Part shown: positions 9,548 to 19,621 of the stretch, in pieces | Layout of the letters: each line of letters starts with the position of its first letter | Position numbering within the stretch: the first letter of the stretch is position 1 | Assembly: GCA_958296035.1 (NCBI GenBank) | Contig: OY282431.1 | Location: forward strand, 2,650,037-2,714,036 | Direction of reading: 5' to 3' | Source of the DNA: Paracoccaceae bacterium | GTDB taxonomy: Bacteria; Pseudomonadota; Alphaproteobacteria; Rhodobacterales; Rhodobacteraceae | DNA length: 64,000 nucleotides | Notes under the pieces: model-generated | Database searches by the model: none | What the model was told of the DNA's origin: nothing | The model's input: the letters and a program-made list of their open reading frames with translations, nothing else | Program-made: the position numbers and the translations under genes

Positions 9548-10287
9548 TCCGCTTCACTCTGATAATCGCCTTTGCGCTCATCCTACTTTCAGGATGCTCC
9601 GGCCAGTGGGGCTGGTATGTGGTCAATCCGGCAACGCCGACTGGCATGACAAATCTTCAGTTCCTGCTCAGCGGTGTCTACTATACAGTTCTCCTGACCC
9701 TGACGGCCATTCTCATCTCGATTGTCGTTGGCCTGCTAGTCGCGCTCCCTGGTCTTTCGACCATTCGCCCGCTGCGCATGGCAAGCCGTACATACGTAGA
9801 ATGCGTGCGGTCCGTGCCCATTCTGGTATTGATCCTGTGGGTGTATTACGGCCTGCCCCAACTGACGGGTTTGGCGATTTCCGTATTCTGGGCAGGTGTC
9901 ATAGCACTGGCCCTTTCGGACAGTGCCTTTGAAGCCGAGATCTTCAGGGCCGGCATACAGTCAATTGCAAAAGGACAGTATGAAGCCGCTCACACGGTCT
10001 CCCTGGGATACCGCGACACCATGCGGTATGTCATATTGCCGCAAGCCATTCGCCGAATTCTGCCCGCACTGGGGAACCAGCTCGTCTACATGCTCAAGAT
10101 GTCCTCACTGGTCTCGGTCATCGGCATGCAGGAACTCACTCGCAAGGCGAATGAGCTCGTTGTCGTCGAATATCGGCCTCTCGAGATCTACACGGTTCTG
10201 GTACTTGAATACCTGGTACTAATCCTGATCGTCTCGGCCGGTGTCAGGTGGCTGGAACGAAGGTTGCGAGTTGACGAACGGGCCTGA
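9544..10287 (+). CDS. Polar amino acid ABC transporter permease (HisM/GlnP-type)
   Basis: Inner-membrane permease of 247 residues with about five transmembrane segments. The EAA-loop region EAAHTVSLGYRDTMRYVILP and the downstream QAIRRILPALGNQ are diagnostic for the PAAT family. The first segment ends in LLSGC, which resembles a lipobox but is a common N-terminal feature of such permeases. Only one permease is encoded, so it should act as a homodimer. It overlaps the ATPase gene by four bases. Confidence 0.9.
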   Translation: MIRFTLIIAFALILLSGCSGQWGWYVVNPATPTGMTNLQFLLSGVYYTVLLTLTAILISIVVGLLVALPGLSTIRPLRMASRTYVECVRSVPILVLILWVYYGLPQLTGLAISVFWAGVIALALSDSAFEAEIFRAGIQSIAKGQYEAAHTVSLGYRDTMRYVILPQAIRRILPALGNQLVYMLKMSSLVSVIGMQELTRKANELVVVEYRPLEIYTVLVLEYLVLILIVSAGVRWLERRLRVDERA

Positions 10288-10467
10288 ATGCCTTTCTGAA
10301 TGCCGTCGCGGTTCGGGATCGACCCTGCTGGAACATGCAGGCCAACTCAAGAAGAATGCAGCAATTCAACCCGACCGGTGTCTGAGCAAGGCCACCGGTG
10401 TCGCGGCCCGCGTACAGGCCGATTGCACATGAATTCGCGGTACAGATCTCCGGCCGAGAGAGATTTC

Positions 10468-11697
10468 CTATGGCATTCGGCGGTTCGTCCTGGCGCGGCG
10501 CATTCCAAGCAACCTGAGGCGAAGCGCGTTCAGCCTGATGAATCCTGCCGCATCCTGCTGATCAAATGCACCCGCATCATCCTCAAATGTAACATGCTTC
10601 TCGGAGTAGAGCGAGTTCTCCGACTCTCGCCCCACCGTACGCACACTTCCCTTGTAGAGCTTCACTGTTACTCGACCTGAAACATGCTTCTGGCTTTCGT
10701 CGATTAGTGCCTGAAGCATGTTCCGCTCGGGACTGTACCAGAAGCCGTTATAGATGAGTTCAGCGTATTTGGGCATCAACTCATCCTTGAGGTGTGCCGC
10801 TCCACGGTCTAGCGTGATTTGTTCAACCCCACGATGTGCTTCAAGAAGAATTGTACCTCCAGGGGTCTCGTAAATGCCGCGGGACTTCATGCCTACAAAC
10901 CGGTTTTCGACAAGGTCCAGCCGCCCTATCCCGTGCTGCCCGCCAAGTTCATTGAGTCTGGCCAGTAGTGTCGCCGGTGACAGGTCCTGGCCGTCTACCG
11001 CAACGGCATCGCCGCCCTCGAATTCGATAGAAACGTATTGCGGCGTGTCCGGAGCCTGTTCCGGGTGAACCGTTCGTTGATAGACATAGGCGGGTGCTTC
11101 GCAGCCGGGGTCTTCCAGGATTTTTCCTTCCGAGGAAACGTGGAGTAAATTGGCATCCACGGAAAACGGTGCCTCGCCGACCTTGTCCCTGGCTACCGGG
11201 ATCTGGTTCAGTCTTGCAAAGTCCACAAGCGTAGCCCTGCTGTTGAGATCCCACTCACGCCACGGGGCAATAACCCGGATGTGTGGATCAAGAGCATATG
11301 CAGACAGTTCAAACCGCACCTGGTCGTTGCCCTTTCCGGTAGCGCCATGCGCAATGGCGTCGGCACCGGTTTCGTGCGCAATCTCGACAAGCCGCTTTGC
11401 AATCAAGGGACGGGCAATCGAAGTGCCGAGCAGATACTGGCCTTCGTAAACCGCGTTAGCACGGAACATCGGAAACACAAAATCCCGCACGAATTCTTCG
11501 CGAAGGTCTTCAATGTAGATGTCCCTGATACCCAGCATGCGAGCCTTCCTCCTCGCGGGTTCCAGCTCCTCGCCCTGGCCAAGGTCAGCCGTGAAGGTCA
11601 CAACCTCTGCATCATAGGCTTGCTGAAGCCACTTGAGAATCACGGAAGTGTCGAGACCTCCGGAATAAGCAAGAACAATCTTGTCAATGTTGTTCAT
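10468..11697 (-). CDS. argG: Argininosuccinate synthase
   Basis: Catalyses ATP-dependent condensation of citrulline and aspartate to argininosuccinate in arginine synthesis. The P-loop [16 protein letters not shown] is at residues 7-22, followed by [39 protein letters not shown] and the C-terminal dimerisation helix. The 409-residue length is standard. The start is the ATG at 11697; an eleven-residue upstream extension is open but not homologous. It stands alone here. Confidence 0.96.
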   Translation of the reverse strand: MNNIDKIVLAYSGGLDTSVILKWLQQAYDAEVVTFTADLGQGEELEPARRKARMLGIRDIYIEDLREEFVRDFVFPMFRANAVYEGQYLLGTSIARPLIAKRLVEIAHETGADAIAHGATGKGNDQVRFELSAYALDPHIRVIAPWREWDLNSRATLVDFARLNQIPVARDKVGEAPFSVDANLLHVSSEGKILEDPGCEAPAYVYQRTVHPEQAPDTPQYVSIEFEGGDAVAVDGQDLSPATLLARLNELGGQHGIGRLDLVENRFVGMKSRGIYETPGGTILLEAHRGVEQITLDRGAAHLKDELMPKYAELIYNGFWYSPERNMLQALIDESQKHVSGRVTVKLYKGSVRTVGRESENSLYSEKHVTFEDDAGAFDQQDAAGFIRLNALRLRLLGMRRARTNRRMP

Positions 11698-12133
11698 GAT
11701 TGAGATCCATCCATTGCAATGCGTGGTCAAGCATTTGTTTCATTCGACAGTCATGATCAAGCAAGGTGCTGCCGACATAACGCACATTCCTTCGTGAGCC
11801 TTGCTCAAACCGTCCTGATTCTCCCATTCGCACAGGTTGCAGGAAAGTGCGCCGCAAACCGACCGACCGCAGCAGTCCATGGCAAGCGACTATTTGACCT
11901 CGACCGCAAGATGTGCCTAGAATTTGTGAACAGTTAACTGGCATGCTCTATTGTATTCTGATTCCATGGACTGGGAGTTGTGAGGCCTCTGAACGGTGAT
12001 TGACTGCCAATCTCCAGTGAACAGTGCATTAGCTTGAACCGTCTGGCGATCGAATGCCTGGTCCAAGACAGGACTGCCAAGGAATTAGCCTTGATCGAAT
12101 GCTCGTCAGAATCGCAATAACGAGGTCTGGAAA
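11698..12133. other. Divergent intergenic region between argG and the MDR gene
   Basis: About 435 bases with no recognised gene. It should hold the argG promoter at the left and that of the downstream oxidoreductase gene at the right. Short frames on both strands look like noise. No ARG-box could be called with confidence. Confidence 0.4.
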
Positions 12134-13207
12134 ATGGCAGAGACAATGAAAGGAATGGTGCTGACCGGGCACGGCGGCAAGTCCATGATAAAGTGGCGCG
12201 AAAACCTGATGAGGCCCATCCCATCGCAACAGGATGCCTTGATCAAGGTCGCAGCCTGCGGCCTCAACAACACCGATGTCAATACCAGGCTCGGATGGTA
12301 CTCAGGGTCGATGGATGGCCGGGCGGCTACTGACAAACCGGATGACGGTTCCTGGGGTGGAACAGGGCTTGCCTTTCCTAGAATACAGGGTGCCGACGTT
12401 GTGGGCACCGTCATCGCCGTCGGTAGCGCAAGGCATGTGGACCTGGTGGGGAAACGGGTGATGGTTGATCCATGGCTCCGCCATCCCGGGACATCAGCCA
12501 CTGACGAAGGGGCGGCCTACCTGGGCAGCGAGATTGACGGTGGATTTGCCGAATATGTCAAGGTGCCTGCATCAGCCGTACATGTTGTGGATTCAGACTA
12601 CACGGATGTCGAGCTTGCAACATTCGCGACTTCCTATGTGACAGCAGAAAACATGCTTGACCAGGCCCGTGTCGGTAGACAGGATTCCATCCTCGTGACC
12701 GGCGCTTCGGGAGGCGTGGGGTCGGCATTGATCCAGTTGGCACTTCGCCGTGGTGCTACGGTGCTGGCGCTGACTTCGGCAAGCAAGGCTGAAAGAGTCA
12801 TGAGTTTGGGTGCCGATTACGTAATTGACCGCGAGCGTGGAGGATTGAGAGCTGCGCTGCAAGCTGCAACCGGCAAGTCCCGGGTCAATGTTGTCGCCGA
12901 CGTTATTGGTGGACCCATCTGGCCCGAATTGCTTTCTGCCCTTACCCGGCGTGGAAGATACGTTTGCTCGGGCGCGGTTGCAGGTGCGATAGTAGAATTT
13001 GATTTGCGGACATTCTATTTGCGTGATCTGGTGCTCCTGGGAGCAACCATCGTCCCCGAAGGCACATTTGCCAATCTGGTTAGCTACATCGAGCGCCGAG
13101 AAATAAAACCTCTTGTTGCTGCAACCTTCAGGTTGCGTCAGTTGCACGCCGCGCAAGACTTCTTTCTCGCCAGAAATCACATAGGCAATGTAGTCGTAAC
13201 ACCGTGA
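12134..13207 (+). CDS. MDR-family NAD(P)-dependent alcohol dehydrogenase/quinone oxidoreductase
   Basis: A 357-residue medium-chain dehydrogenase/reductase. The GroES-like N-domain has ALIKVAACGLNNTDVNTRLG, where NNTD replaces the zinc-site CHTD, so the catalytic zinc is probably absent, as in quinone oxidoreductases. The Rossmann motif is VTGASGGVGSALIQLA (about residue 192), followed by ALTSASKAERVMSLGADYVI. A long loop between residues 55 and 95 (DDGSWGGTGLAFPRIQGADV) includes the usual G(A)D segment. The substrate is not predictable. Confidence 0.85.
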   Translation: MAETMKGMVLTGHGGKSMIKWRENLMRPIPSQQDALIKVAACGLNNTDVNTRLGWYSGSMDGRAATDKPDDGSWGGTGLAFPRIQGADVVGTVIAVGSARHVDLVGKRVMVDPWLRHPGTSATDEGAAYLGSEIDGGFAEYVKVPASAVHVVDSDYTDVELATFATSYVTAENMLDQARVGRQDSILVTGASGGVGSALIQLALRRGATVLALTSASKAERVMSLGADYVIDRERGGLRAALQAATGKSRVNVVADVIGGPIWPELLSALTRRGRYVCSGAVAGAIVEFDLRTFYLRDLVLLGATIVPEGTFANLVSYIERREIKPLVAATFRLRQLHAAQDFFLARNHIGNVVVTP

Positions 13208-13975
13208 TTCCAATTGCGTTTCGAGAGCCGGCACAGGTCGCCAGGCAACTGGCCCGGGACAATTCGGTCCTTTGAATCCTTGCCTCATGGCCAACTCTTT
13301 CCGAGTACGTACCATAAGCGCACCGCTCCTGCCCTGCACTGAAGTCGCCAGAGGACTGGAACACCAATAATGTGCCCTCAGCACAGCGGTTTCACAGGGC
13401 AGCCCAGAGCGTAGCAAGCCTGGTCCGCGGGGGTCGAAGCCAGACCAGAGAACAGGTCGGCGACAAGCTGCCTTGAATTTAACTGGCATCCGGAGTTGGC
13501 GGGGCCCAGCGGTCTCTTCCGCGGCTGGCATCTTCGCATTGTGTCAGCTTCCGGGTGGCCTCGGCGTATTATCCCTGGCCTCGCCACGCCGCCGAGGAAA
13601 CGAATGTTGTGACGTCTGGCTCAGTCGAACTGGAGTCGCCGGGTGAAGCCAGGGATTGTATCAGACCACTGCAGTGGCAATACCACAAGAGTTGACAGCC
13701 CCATGCCATGTCTACCGGCGCCTGTCCGGTTCTGATTCTCATCATCTGGAACGGACGCGGCCTGTGCCATCCATCATTGATCGAATAACCGTGCTGTCCT
13801 CGGAACTCGGTTGAACAAACTTGATGGGTAAATCCAGGATTCTCGCATAACCGAAATCCTGTGATCAAAAGCCGCAATCATGGTAGCCTGCATTCAGGTC
13901 GAGGCAGCCGGAACTGGATTCTGGGGGCCGGCACGTGGTAGCAGGTCACACAGTACGGAATGGGACCACGGTGAT
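13208..13975. other. Long stretch without a recognisable gene
   Basis: About 770 bases. Open frames exist on the minus strand (up to about 300 codons overlapping the MDR gene) but the amino acid content is that of an antisense shadow. I recognise no family, repeat or RNA. It opens a decaying segment that runs to about 17.2 kb. Confidence 0.4.
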
Positions 13976-14518
13976 ATGCCACAGCTACCCGCAGACAAAC
14001 TGACTGAAAAGATCGGTGTTCTGACCCGCAGGGAGGCCGAGGCGCGAGTTCTTGCGCCATTGATTGCAGCTCTGTCAAACGAATTCGGCAGGTCGCGGGT
14101 CGAGGCAATTCTCGCCCGAACAATCAGGTCGCTGGCAGTGGACCAGGGACAATCCCTTTCCCGACAGTACGGGGATTCGGTTGAGGCCTTTCTGGAAACC
14201 CTCAGGTTTTGGACCCAGGATGACGCCCTCGAAATCGAGACCCTGGCCCAAACTGACACCCGCCTGGACTTCAATGTAACACGGTGCAGGTACGCCGAAC
14301 TCTACAAGGCCCTTGGCATCGCCGACCTTGGTGCGATCCTGTCATGCAACCGTGATTTTTCATTGATCGAAGGATTCAATCCCAAAGCGTCGCTCGAGCG
14401 CAAGCAGACTATCATGGCGGGCGCACCTTGTTGCACCTTTCGTTACCGCTTTCCTCAGCCTGAGCCCGAAACCGGCGTTGACGCCGCCGATTGCGAGGCA
14501 GAAACCCGGTGCAGCTGA
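13976..14518 (+). CDS. L-2-amino-thiazoline-4-carboxylic acid hydrolase family protein
   Basis: About 180 residues. The family-like block is [20 protein letters not shown] followed by [28 protein letters not shown] and TFRYR. It resembles the ATC hydrolase family (Pfam ATC_hydrolase), whose founding member opens the thiazoline ring in L-cysteine production; most members have no assigned substrate. The first ATG at 13880 would add 32 non-homologous residues, so I use the ATG at 13976 ([14 protein letters not shown]). The genes downstream are decayed, but this one looks complete. Confidence 0.7.
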   Translation: MPQLPADKLTEKIGVLTRREAEARVLAPLIAALSNEFGRSRVEAILARTIRSLAVDQGQSLSRQYGDSVEAFLETLRFWTQDDALEIETLAQTDTRLDFNVTRCRYAELYKALGIADLGAILSCNRDFSLIEGFNPKASLERKQTIMAGAPCCTFRYRFPQPEPETGVDAADCEAETRCS

Positions 14519-14859
14519 TATTCCTGGAACTCAGCTGCCCGGGCCAGGTGCGCCGGAAAGCTGCGCCAGGTCTTGCTGCCCTCCGGGCACGTGTCCTGGA
14601 TCGCGCCGATTTCATTCAGGTCCACATCGTGGCGTGAGGGCGCAACCCGAATGTGGGCCGTTACAACCTGATGCCAGTTCATGTGTCAAACGGGAACTGA
14701 CATTGAACTGGAGTTTGCAATCTTGCAGCCAATTGCTGAAACCGGGATACCCGGGTTGTGCGCTGAAGGCGTCAGAGTCCCTACTGCACGGAATTCTATA
14801 TAGACGTCGTTCGTCTGGCCGGCACAACCTGGCTGGCTTCAATTGGAGAGGAGATATGA
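14519..14859. other. Intergenic stretch, nothing recognised
   Basis: About 340 bases between the ATC-hydrolase-like gene and the binding-protein pseudogene. A strong GGAGAGGAG ribosome binding site is preserved at its right end (14845-14853), ahead of the broken gene. No gene is recognised. Confidence 0.4.
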
Positions 14860-15848
14860 ATGATACCCAGTATCCTGCTGGCAGCAGCAGCATCGGCTGC
14901 GGAAAGGAAACTGACAAACTCGGTTTACTCGTTCGGCCAGGACTAATTCACCGAGCTTGTATATAAACCGTTCGAGCAAATGTGCGATTTCAAAATCGTC
15001 GTTGAAACAGGAAATTCCATTTAACGGCGTGCCAGGATCGAAGCACACAGGTCATCGACATGGCGGTCCTGTCAACACACGATGCGCCAGGAGCAGCGAA
15101 CAAGGGCCTGTTGCAGCCGATTGATGTTTCTCGCCTGTCCAACTTTGAAAAGCTCTACGACATGGCCAAGGATCCACTCGGCGACAACCTCGGCATAGGC
15201 TATACGTTTTGTGCAACTTCGATTGTTTATCGAACCGACAAGGTTCAAGTGGACAGCTGGGCCGATCTACTGTCGCCGGAGCTGGCAGGAAACGTTGCTC
15301 TGCCGGATATCACGACTACCCGGGGACCGCCCTCGCTCTACATGATCGGCAAGGCGGTAGGCGATCCAGACTACTCGCTGAAGACACCGGTTTCCATGGT
15401 TGCAGAAAACGCCGATAACATCGTGACCTTCTACGTTCGATCGTCGCCGCTTGCGCAACTCATGCAGCAAGAAGAGATCCGGGCGGCACCGGTTGGTCGC
15501 TTTGCGTGGGGACGGTTCAAGAACAACGGACTCCCGATGGCCTGGGCAACCCCTGCCGAAGGACAGACCGGAGGGATGAATGTCATGGTCATGACCAAGG
15601 ACAACGGCAACGAAGATCCTGCACTGCAGTTCATGGATTTCTGGTTGTCATCGGAAATTCAGACCAAGCTTGCCGAGGCGTTGGTAGACAGTCCATCCGA
15701 TTCCGAGGTTGTCCTGTCCGAGGAGACCGCATCCAACCTGACCTATGATGCCGATACTGTCGCCACCCTTGACCTGCTTCCGCCCGAAGTGATTGTCAAT
15801 ACTCGAGCGGATTGGCTTGATGCGTGGAACGCGTCAGTCGTAATGTGA
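14860..15848 (+). pseudogene. Broken spermidine/putrescine-type ABC substrate-binding protein
   Basis: The 3' 262 codons (from 15060) read as a PotD/PotF-like periplasmic binding protein (AVLSTHDAPGAANKGLLQPI, GIGYTFCATSIVYRTDKV, SWADLLSPELAGNVALPDI, NAPVGRFAWG-like centre). The 5' part is found in another frame from ATG 14860: IPSILLAAAASAAE is a signal peptide, then LTNSVYSFGQD, TAA (14944-14946), FTELVYKPFEQMCDFKIVVE, and TAA (15022-15024). Two stops and at least one frameshift break it, while total length (about 329 codons) is close to normal. It probably once served polyamine-like uptake. Confidence 0.82.
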
Positions 15849-15862
15849 TGCATGTTTGACTC

Positions 15863-16886
15863 ACGGGCCCGGTGCTTGCCCCGTCCTGTGTTCCTTCAGC
15901 ACCCGGTCACGAAATCGCAGGCGGCGACTTTGACCGGGACGCAATCTCCAGCTTGCTCAAGAAGAACGACATTGCCGGGCTTGCAGAAGTGATGGACATG
16001 TCCGGGGGCTTTCCCGGCCCGGCCTTGCAGGCTTACATTGCGGCTGGCAATTCCTCCGACCATGAATTGACCTCGGCCAGCGATTTGCTCGAAAAGCTGC
16101 ACGCCGGACTGTTTATCGAGTTGCGCGGTTCGCATCCCTGCCTGTTGCCGGAATTTGCCGAGACCCTGCAGGCCCTCCCTTCGCGGCCACCAACCCTGAC
16201 ACTCTGTACCGACGATGTGTTTCCTGGTGCATTGCACGAGAATGGTGCACTCGATCACGTTTTTCGTTTGCTGGTCCAACATGGTCCCGATCCAATGCGT
16301 GCCCTGCAGGCCGCGACACTCAATGCTGCCCATTGGCTAGGACGGGTTTGATTGCACCTGGACGTCGTGCCGACATGGCGTTTGTGCGTGACCTCGAAGG
16401 GTTCGAAGTTGCCGACGTGCTCTGCAATGGCAAGTCTCCGGAACTCAACAAGGGATTGACTTATCAACTTTCGACGACCTGGCACCAGCTCTCGTTGTCA
16501 GGCGATGACTTTGTAGTCCTTGCGCAGGGACCGTTGGCCAGCGTCTTTACCGTCGACCAACCCCGCTTCACGTGTTGGGGTCAATGCAAGTTGCCGGTTC
16601 GCCTAGGACGCGTTGACCCCCGCCCGAAGTGACGCGCATGTCGGTGATACACCGTCATGGTCGTTACAACGCCATGCCCTCAAATGGATTTCTGACCGGC
16701 TGGGGCAGCTGGCAGGGCGCCTTCGCGCCATCGGTCAGCCATGACAGCCACAATATGACTGTGTTTGGCCACTGCACTTCAGACATGGCGGGCGACGTGG
16801 CGCGGTCAGCCGATTCCGTGATTGCCAGCAACATGTCTACGGAGCCACGGTTGATGCGGATACCACCCTCCGCTCTAGCCAGGTGA
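15863..16886 (+). pseudogene. Truncated, frameshifted adenine deaminase
   Basis: Three successive frames together read as the central and C-terminal part of adenine deaminase (Ade). Frame one: VLAPSCVPSAPGHE, GLAEVMDMSG, LFIELRGSHPCLLPEF and LTLCTDDVFPG, to 16351. Frame two: GLIAPGRRADMAFVRDLEGF, to about 16630. Frame three: VIHRHGRYN, GFLTGWGSWQGAF and VSHDSHNMTVFG. At least two frameshifts are needed, and the N-terminal metal-binding part is missing. It directly follows the broken binding-protein gene, so a purine or polyamine uptake-and-use locus has probably been lost. Confidence 0.82.
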
Positions 16887-17206
16887 AGTACGGCAAGGAA
16901 TACGCGGCTCTGAACGAACCCGGGAGCGCGGAGATGTGCGATACGAGGAGGTCCAGCGGGTGACGGGAGACGAACTCCGTGGTCTCGAGCCTGCAGGGTT
17001 CGCATTGTCTTCCAGGACAGGTGCCACCGTGGCCGGAGTTTCTACGTGGGGTCTGGTACCGCCCCGCACATCGCGATCAACACGTTCCTGCCTGTCAGGG
17101 GGCCTCTTGACAGGGTTCCTGGTGCCGTATTTGTCGAGGATGACGAATGCCCGGTCAATTCCTGCTATGCATCGTTTGATTGGCCAGATTGATGGCAGTG
17201 CAGCTT
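16887..17206 (+). other. Unrecognised decayed coding trace
   Basis: Two frames give protein-like text: VTGDELRGLEPAGFALSSRT continuing GATVAGVSTWG (about 16950-17050), then after a shift SGTAPHIAINTFLPVRGPLD followed by RVPGAVFVEDDECPVNSCYA, ending at a TGA near 17200. The two read like one interrupted protein. I do not recognise the family. It fits the decay pattern of the preceding 3 kb. Confidence 0.35.
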
Positions 17207-18547
17207 CTACTCCTGGCGCTTCTTCCGATCTGCCCGGCCCTGTTCCATTTTGCGTCGCAGGTAGGATGGCAATTCCGAACTTTCCGCATCTAAATCTATT
17301 GATGCGCTGTAATTTGGTGCCATTGCCAGGCGAGAGTGCATTCTTCTCCCGGAATACAGTGCTTCCTTTGAGAATCTGTCTTCGTCCCGCTGATTCGCGA
17401 TAACCTGCAATTTGTCGGCCACACCAGTGAGCCAGTCATTGTCCCTGGCGTTTTTCCGGGCTCGTTTCAAAAGCTGGTTAACTTCCCTCCAGTCACCCCT
17501 GCGACTGGCACGCTGTGCTTGGACCTGTATGGAAGCGGCCTCTAGCTCGTTCGCCCGACTTGCCACCCTTTCGTCCTCGGCTACTGCCTGCCACGCCGAC
17601 GAGATCAAGCTAGGAAGTTCAAGCGTCACCTTGGCCGGATTATGCTCGACACCGTCGAGGTCCCTGTATTCGACACTGGCAGCTACCACATGCGCTTTGA
17701 CATCGCCTTCGCCCTTGCCCGAGTATGCGGCTGGAATCCTAACCCTGACAACAGCCCATGCCTCTCCTCCCGCGGCCAAATCCGGCAGCACGTAACGACC
17801 AATTGCATCCTGTGTATACTCGTTAAGCACAGCTGCGTTCAGTTCCGGAGGTGTCGACAGGGTCAACCGGACGTTTTTGGCACAGAGTGAGCTCAGTAGA
17901 TCAAACTCTTCCTGGAATGGGTCCATAAGGTCTTCAGCAGTAACACCATAGTAGGCGTTACCCCGACCGGCCTTGGACATGGCCAACATCAGTTCTTCGT
18001 TGAAATGCTGCCCCAGACCGTAGGTCGAAGTCGACACCCCAGCATCAGCGAGTTCACCGCACTGATTCGCAATCTCGTCAATATCTGTCAGGCCGACATT
18101 TGCCTGTCCGTCCGAAAGCAGGATAACACGAGTAAAGGAATTGGTTGCAATATGGGGCGACACCTGCCCGGCACCCATTAGCCAGCCGTCGTGGAGAGCG
18201 GTCATGCCTCTACTGTCGATTGACCTGATTGCGACATGGAATCGTTCCTTGTCAGTTACCGTGGTGGATGGCACCAACAGCTCGACACCGCTGTCATACG
18301 TGACAAGCGCGGCGCGGTCATTCGGGCCAAGTCTGTCGATGATAAAACTCGCACATCTCTTGGCTTCGGACAACGGTTGTCCTGACATTGACCCGGATCT
18401 GTCGAGCACGATCGCCAGGTTGAGTGGCGTGCGATCAACCATTTGCTCGACCGGCGCCTCTAGACTCACCAAGACATCAAGCTGGTTGTCAAAGCCAGCC
18501 AGAAGAGCGGGATGACGCGGATTGAGATGAAGGGTTGGCTTGTTCAT
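17207..18547 (-). CDS. VWA domain-containing protein
   Basis: A 446-residue protein with an N-terminal von Willebrand factor A domain. The MIDAS is complete: D49-R-S51-G-S53 (LDRSGSMSG), T116 (RGMTAL) and D146 (LLSDGQAN). The C-terminal half has a beta-rich region (about 215-310) and a charged helical tail (LRRKMEQGRADRKKRQE). There is no signal peptide, so it is probably cytoplasmic. Its ATG overlaps the stop of the upstream MerR-like gene by four bases, so the two are co-translated. The function is unknown; VWA proteins usually bind a partner through the metal site. Confidence 0.88.
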   Translation of the reverse strand: MNKPTLHLNPRHPALLAGFDNQLDVLVSLEAPVEQMVDRTPLNLAIVLDRSGSMSGQPLSEAKRCASFIIDRLGPNDRAALVTYDSGVELLVPSTTVTDKERFHVAIRSIDSRGMTALHDGWLMGAGQVSPHIATNSFTRVILLSDGQANVGLTDIDEIANQCGELADAGVSTSTYGLGQHFNEELMLAMSKAGRGNAYYGVTAEDLMDPFQEEFDLLSSLCAKNVRLTLSTPPELNAAVLNEYTQDAIGRYVLPDLAAGGEAWAVVRVRIPAAYSGKGEGDVKAHVVAASVEYRDLDGVEHNPAKVTLELPSLISSAWQAVAEDERVASRANELEAASIQVQAQRASRRGDWREVNQLLKRARKNARDNDWLTGVADKLQVIANQRDEDRFSKEALYSGRRMHSRLAMAPNYSASIDLDAESSELPSYLRRKMEQGRADRKKRQE

Positions 18548-19203
18548 TTTGAATCTCCAGTATTCTGTTGTTCAAGAATCAAGCTCTGGGCAAGAACCCT
18601 GCCCAGCTGCTCGATCGATTGGCGTGAGAGTTGGCGAATGGCTTCCGGATCGACAAAAACATGGCACCAGGGAGCCAGCTCCAACCGTACGAGTGTATCC
18701 CTTCGCGATGGTACAGCGGGCACTTCGAAGTTAGCATCCAGGTGCAACATCTCTTTGGGCGACCCGATTGCCGAAGGCATATGACCTGGCGAATGGCTCG
18801 AATTTCTAATGCTCGGCGATCGGTTTTTTGGCTGTGCCTGTTCCTGAAACAGGACAACCAGCCTTTGCGCTCGATTCTGTCTGCTTCCTCCAGGCACCAG
18901 ATCGAGTAAAAGCGGCAACTTTGTGGATCGGTTGAGTTCTCCGATCTTGGCGAGTGGCCAGCCATCTTGAGCAAGATAGCGCGCCACGAGAAATTCGACA
19001 ATCTGGCGAAATCCAAAAATTGCCTCCCTGCCGCGCTTCTGAGGTCGTCTGAGCATACCCTGCTGAACATAGTGCCTGACGAGACGTACGCTTGGCGACA
19101 CGCCATCATCCTCATGGCCGAGTTCCCTGGCGATGTTGGCAAGTGTGGCGGCCAATTCCGATGCTGTGCCTTCCCAATAGCGATATCTTCTAGTCCAGTT
19201 CAT
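18544..19203 (-). CDS. MerR-like transcriptional regulator
   Basis: A 219-residue protein with a winged-helix MerR-type N-terminal region: VRLVRHYVQQGMLRRPQKRG and then FGFRQIVEFLVARYLAQDGW, LAKIGEL. This is the MerR helix-turn-helix plus the first helices, though the DNA-binding helix starts only at about residue 35. The middle (residues 125-155) is low in complexity. The C-terminal segment (RLELAPWCHVFVDPEAIRQL) is shared by regulators of this type found beside VWA genes. It is translationally coupled to the VWA gene, and a 21-base palindrome lies 15 bases upstream of its start, suggesting autoregulation. Confidence 0.75.
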   Translation of the reverse strand: MNWTRRYRYWEGTASELAATLANIARELGHEDDGVSPSVRLVRHYVQQGMLRRPQKRGREAIFGFRQIVEFLVARYLAQDGWPLAKIGELNRSTKLPLLLDLVPGGSRQNRAQRLVVLFQEQAQPKNRSPSIRNSSHSPGHMPSAIGSPKEMLHLDANFEVPAVPSRRDTLVRLELAPWCHVFVDPEAIRQLSRQSIEQLGRVLAQSLILEQQNTGDSK

Positions 19204-19217
19204 ATTAGCATGATATT

Positions 19218-19238
19218 ATGTTAGTAACATACTAACAT
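19218..19238. promoter_or_regulatory. Perfect palindrome, probable MerR-type operator
   Basis: ATGTTAGTA (19218-19226), spacer ACA, TACTAACAT (19230-19238): a perfect 9-3-9 inverted repeat in a locally AT-rich stretch directly upstream of the MerR-like gene. A near-copy of the right half also exists: CATATTAGCATG at 19201-19212 resembles CATACTAACATG at 19228-19239 (two mismatches, 27-base offset). Position and symmetry make an autoregulatory operator the most likely reading. Confidence 0.6.
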
Positions 19239-19621
19239 GTAAGTGGATCCGACTCGATGTCAAGGCCAGGGTCACATCCGGGTGGGCATCGCATCAAACA
19301 CTGGCGAACACCAGACAAGCCACGACTGGCAACAAGGTGCTTTGCACACGGTTAGTATTCGAGGTCTCTCCGATGGACACTAGTACGATCGTTCAGGCAA
19401 TGCGTTGGACAGAATAGCCGATTGCACATTCTGATGATGGTGCGGCCAGAACCATTTCGGTGCCCTACCCTTTCTATCCCCTGAACAGGCGCTGTTTCGA
19501 GCTGATTGAGACCCGGTCTTGCCGGGGGGCGTATCACGTCAATCTGGGTGGCAGGTTGCATCAATCGAGATAACAATATCTGACGCCACGGGATCAAGGG
19601 TGGTCGGCTACAGGAGGGAGA
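19239..19621. other. Intergenic stretch, nothing recognised
   Basis: About 380 bases upstream of the regulator/VWA operon. An 81-codon minus-strand frame (19352-19597) has no recognisable content. It forms part of a 1.4 kb gene-poor interval. Confidence 0.35.

Noticed and set aside
12593-13531. 312-codon minus-strand frame overlapping the MDR gene
   Set aside because: It is antisense to a clearly conserved dehydrogenase and shows no recognisable protein family; the length is explained by high GC content on the opposite strand.
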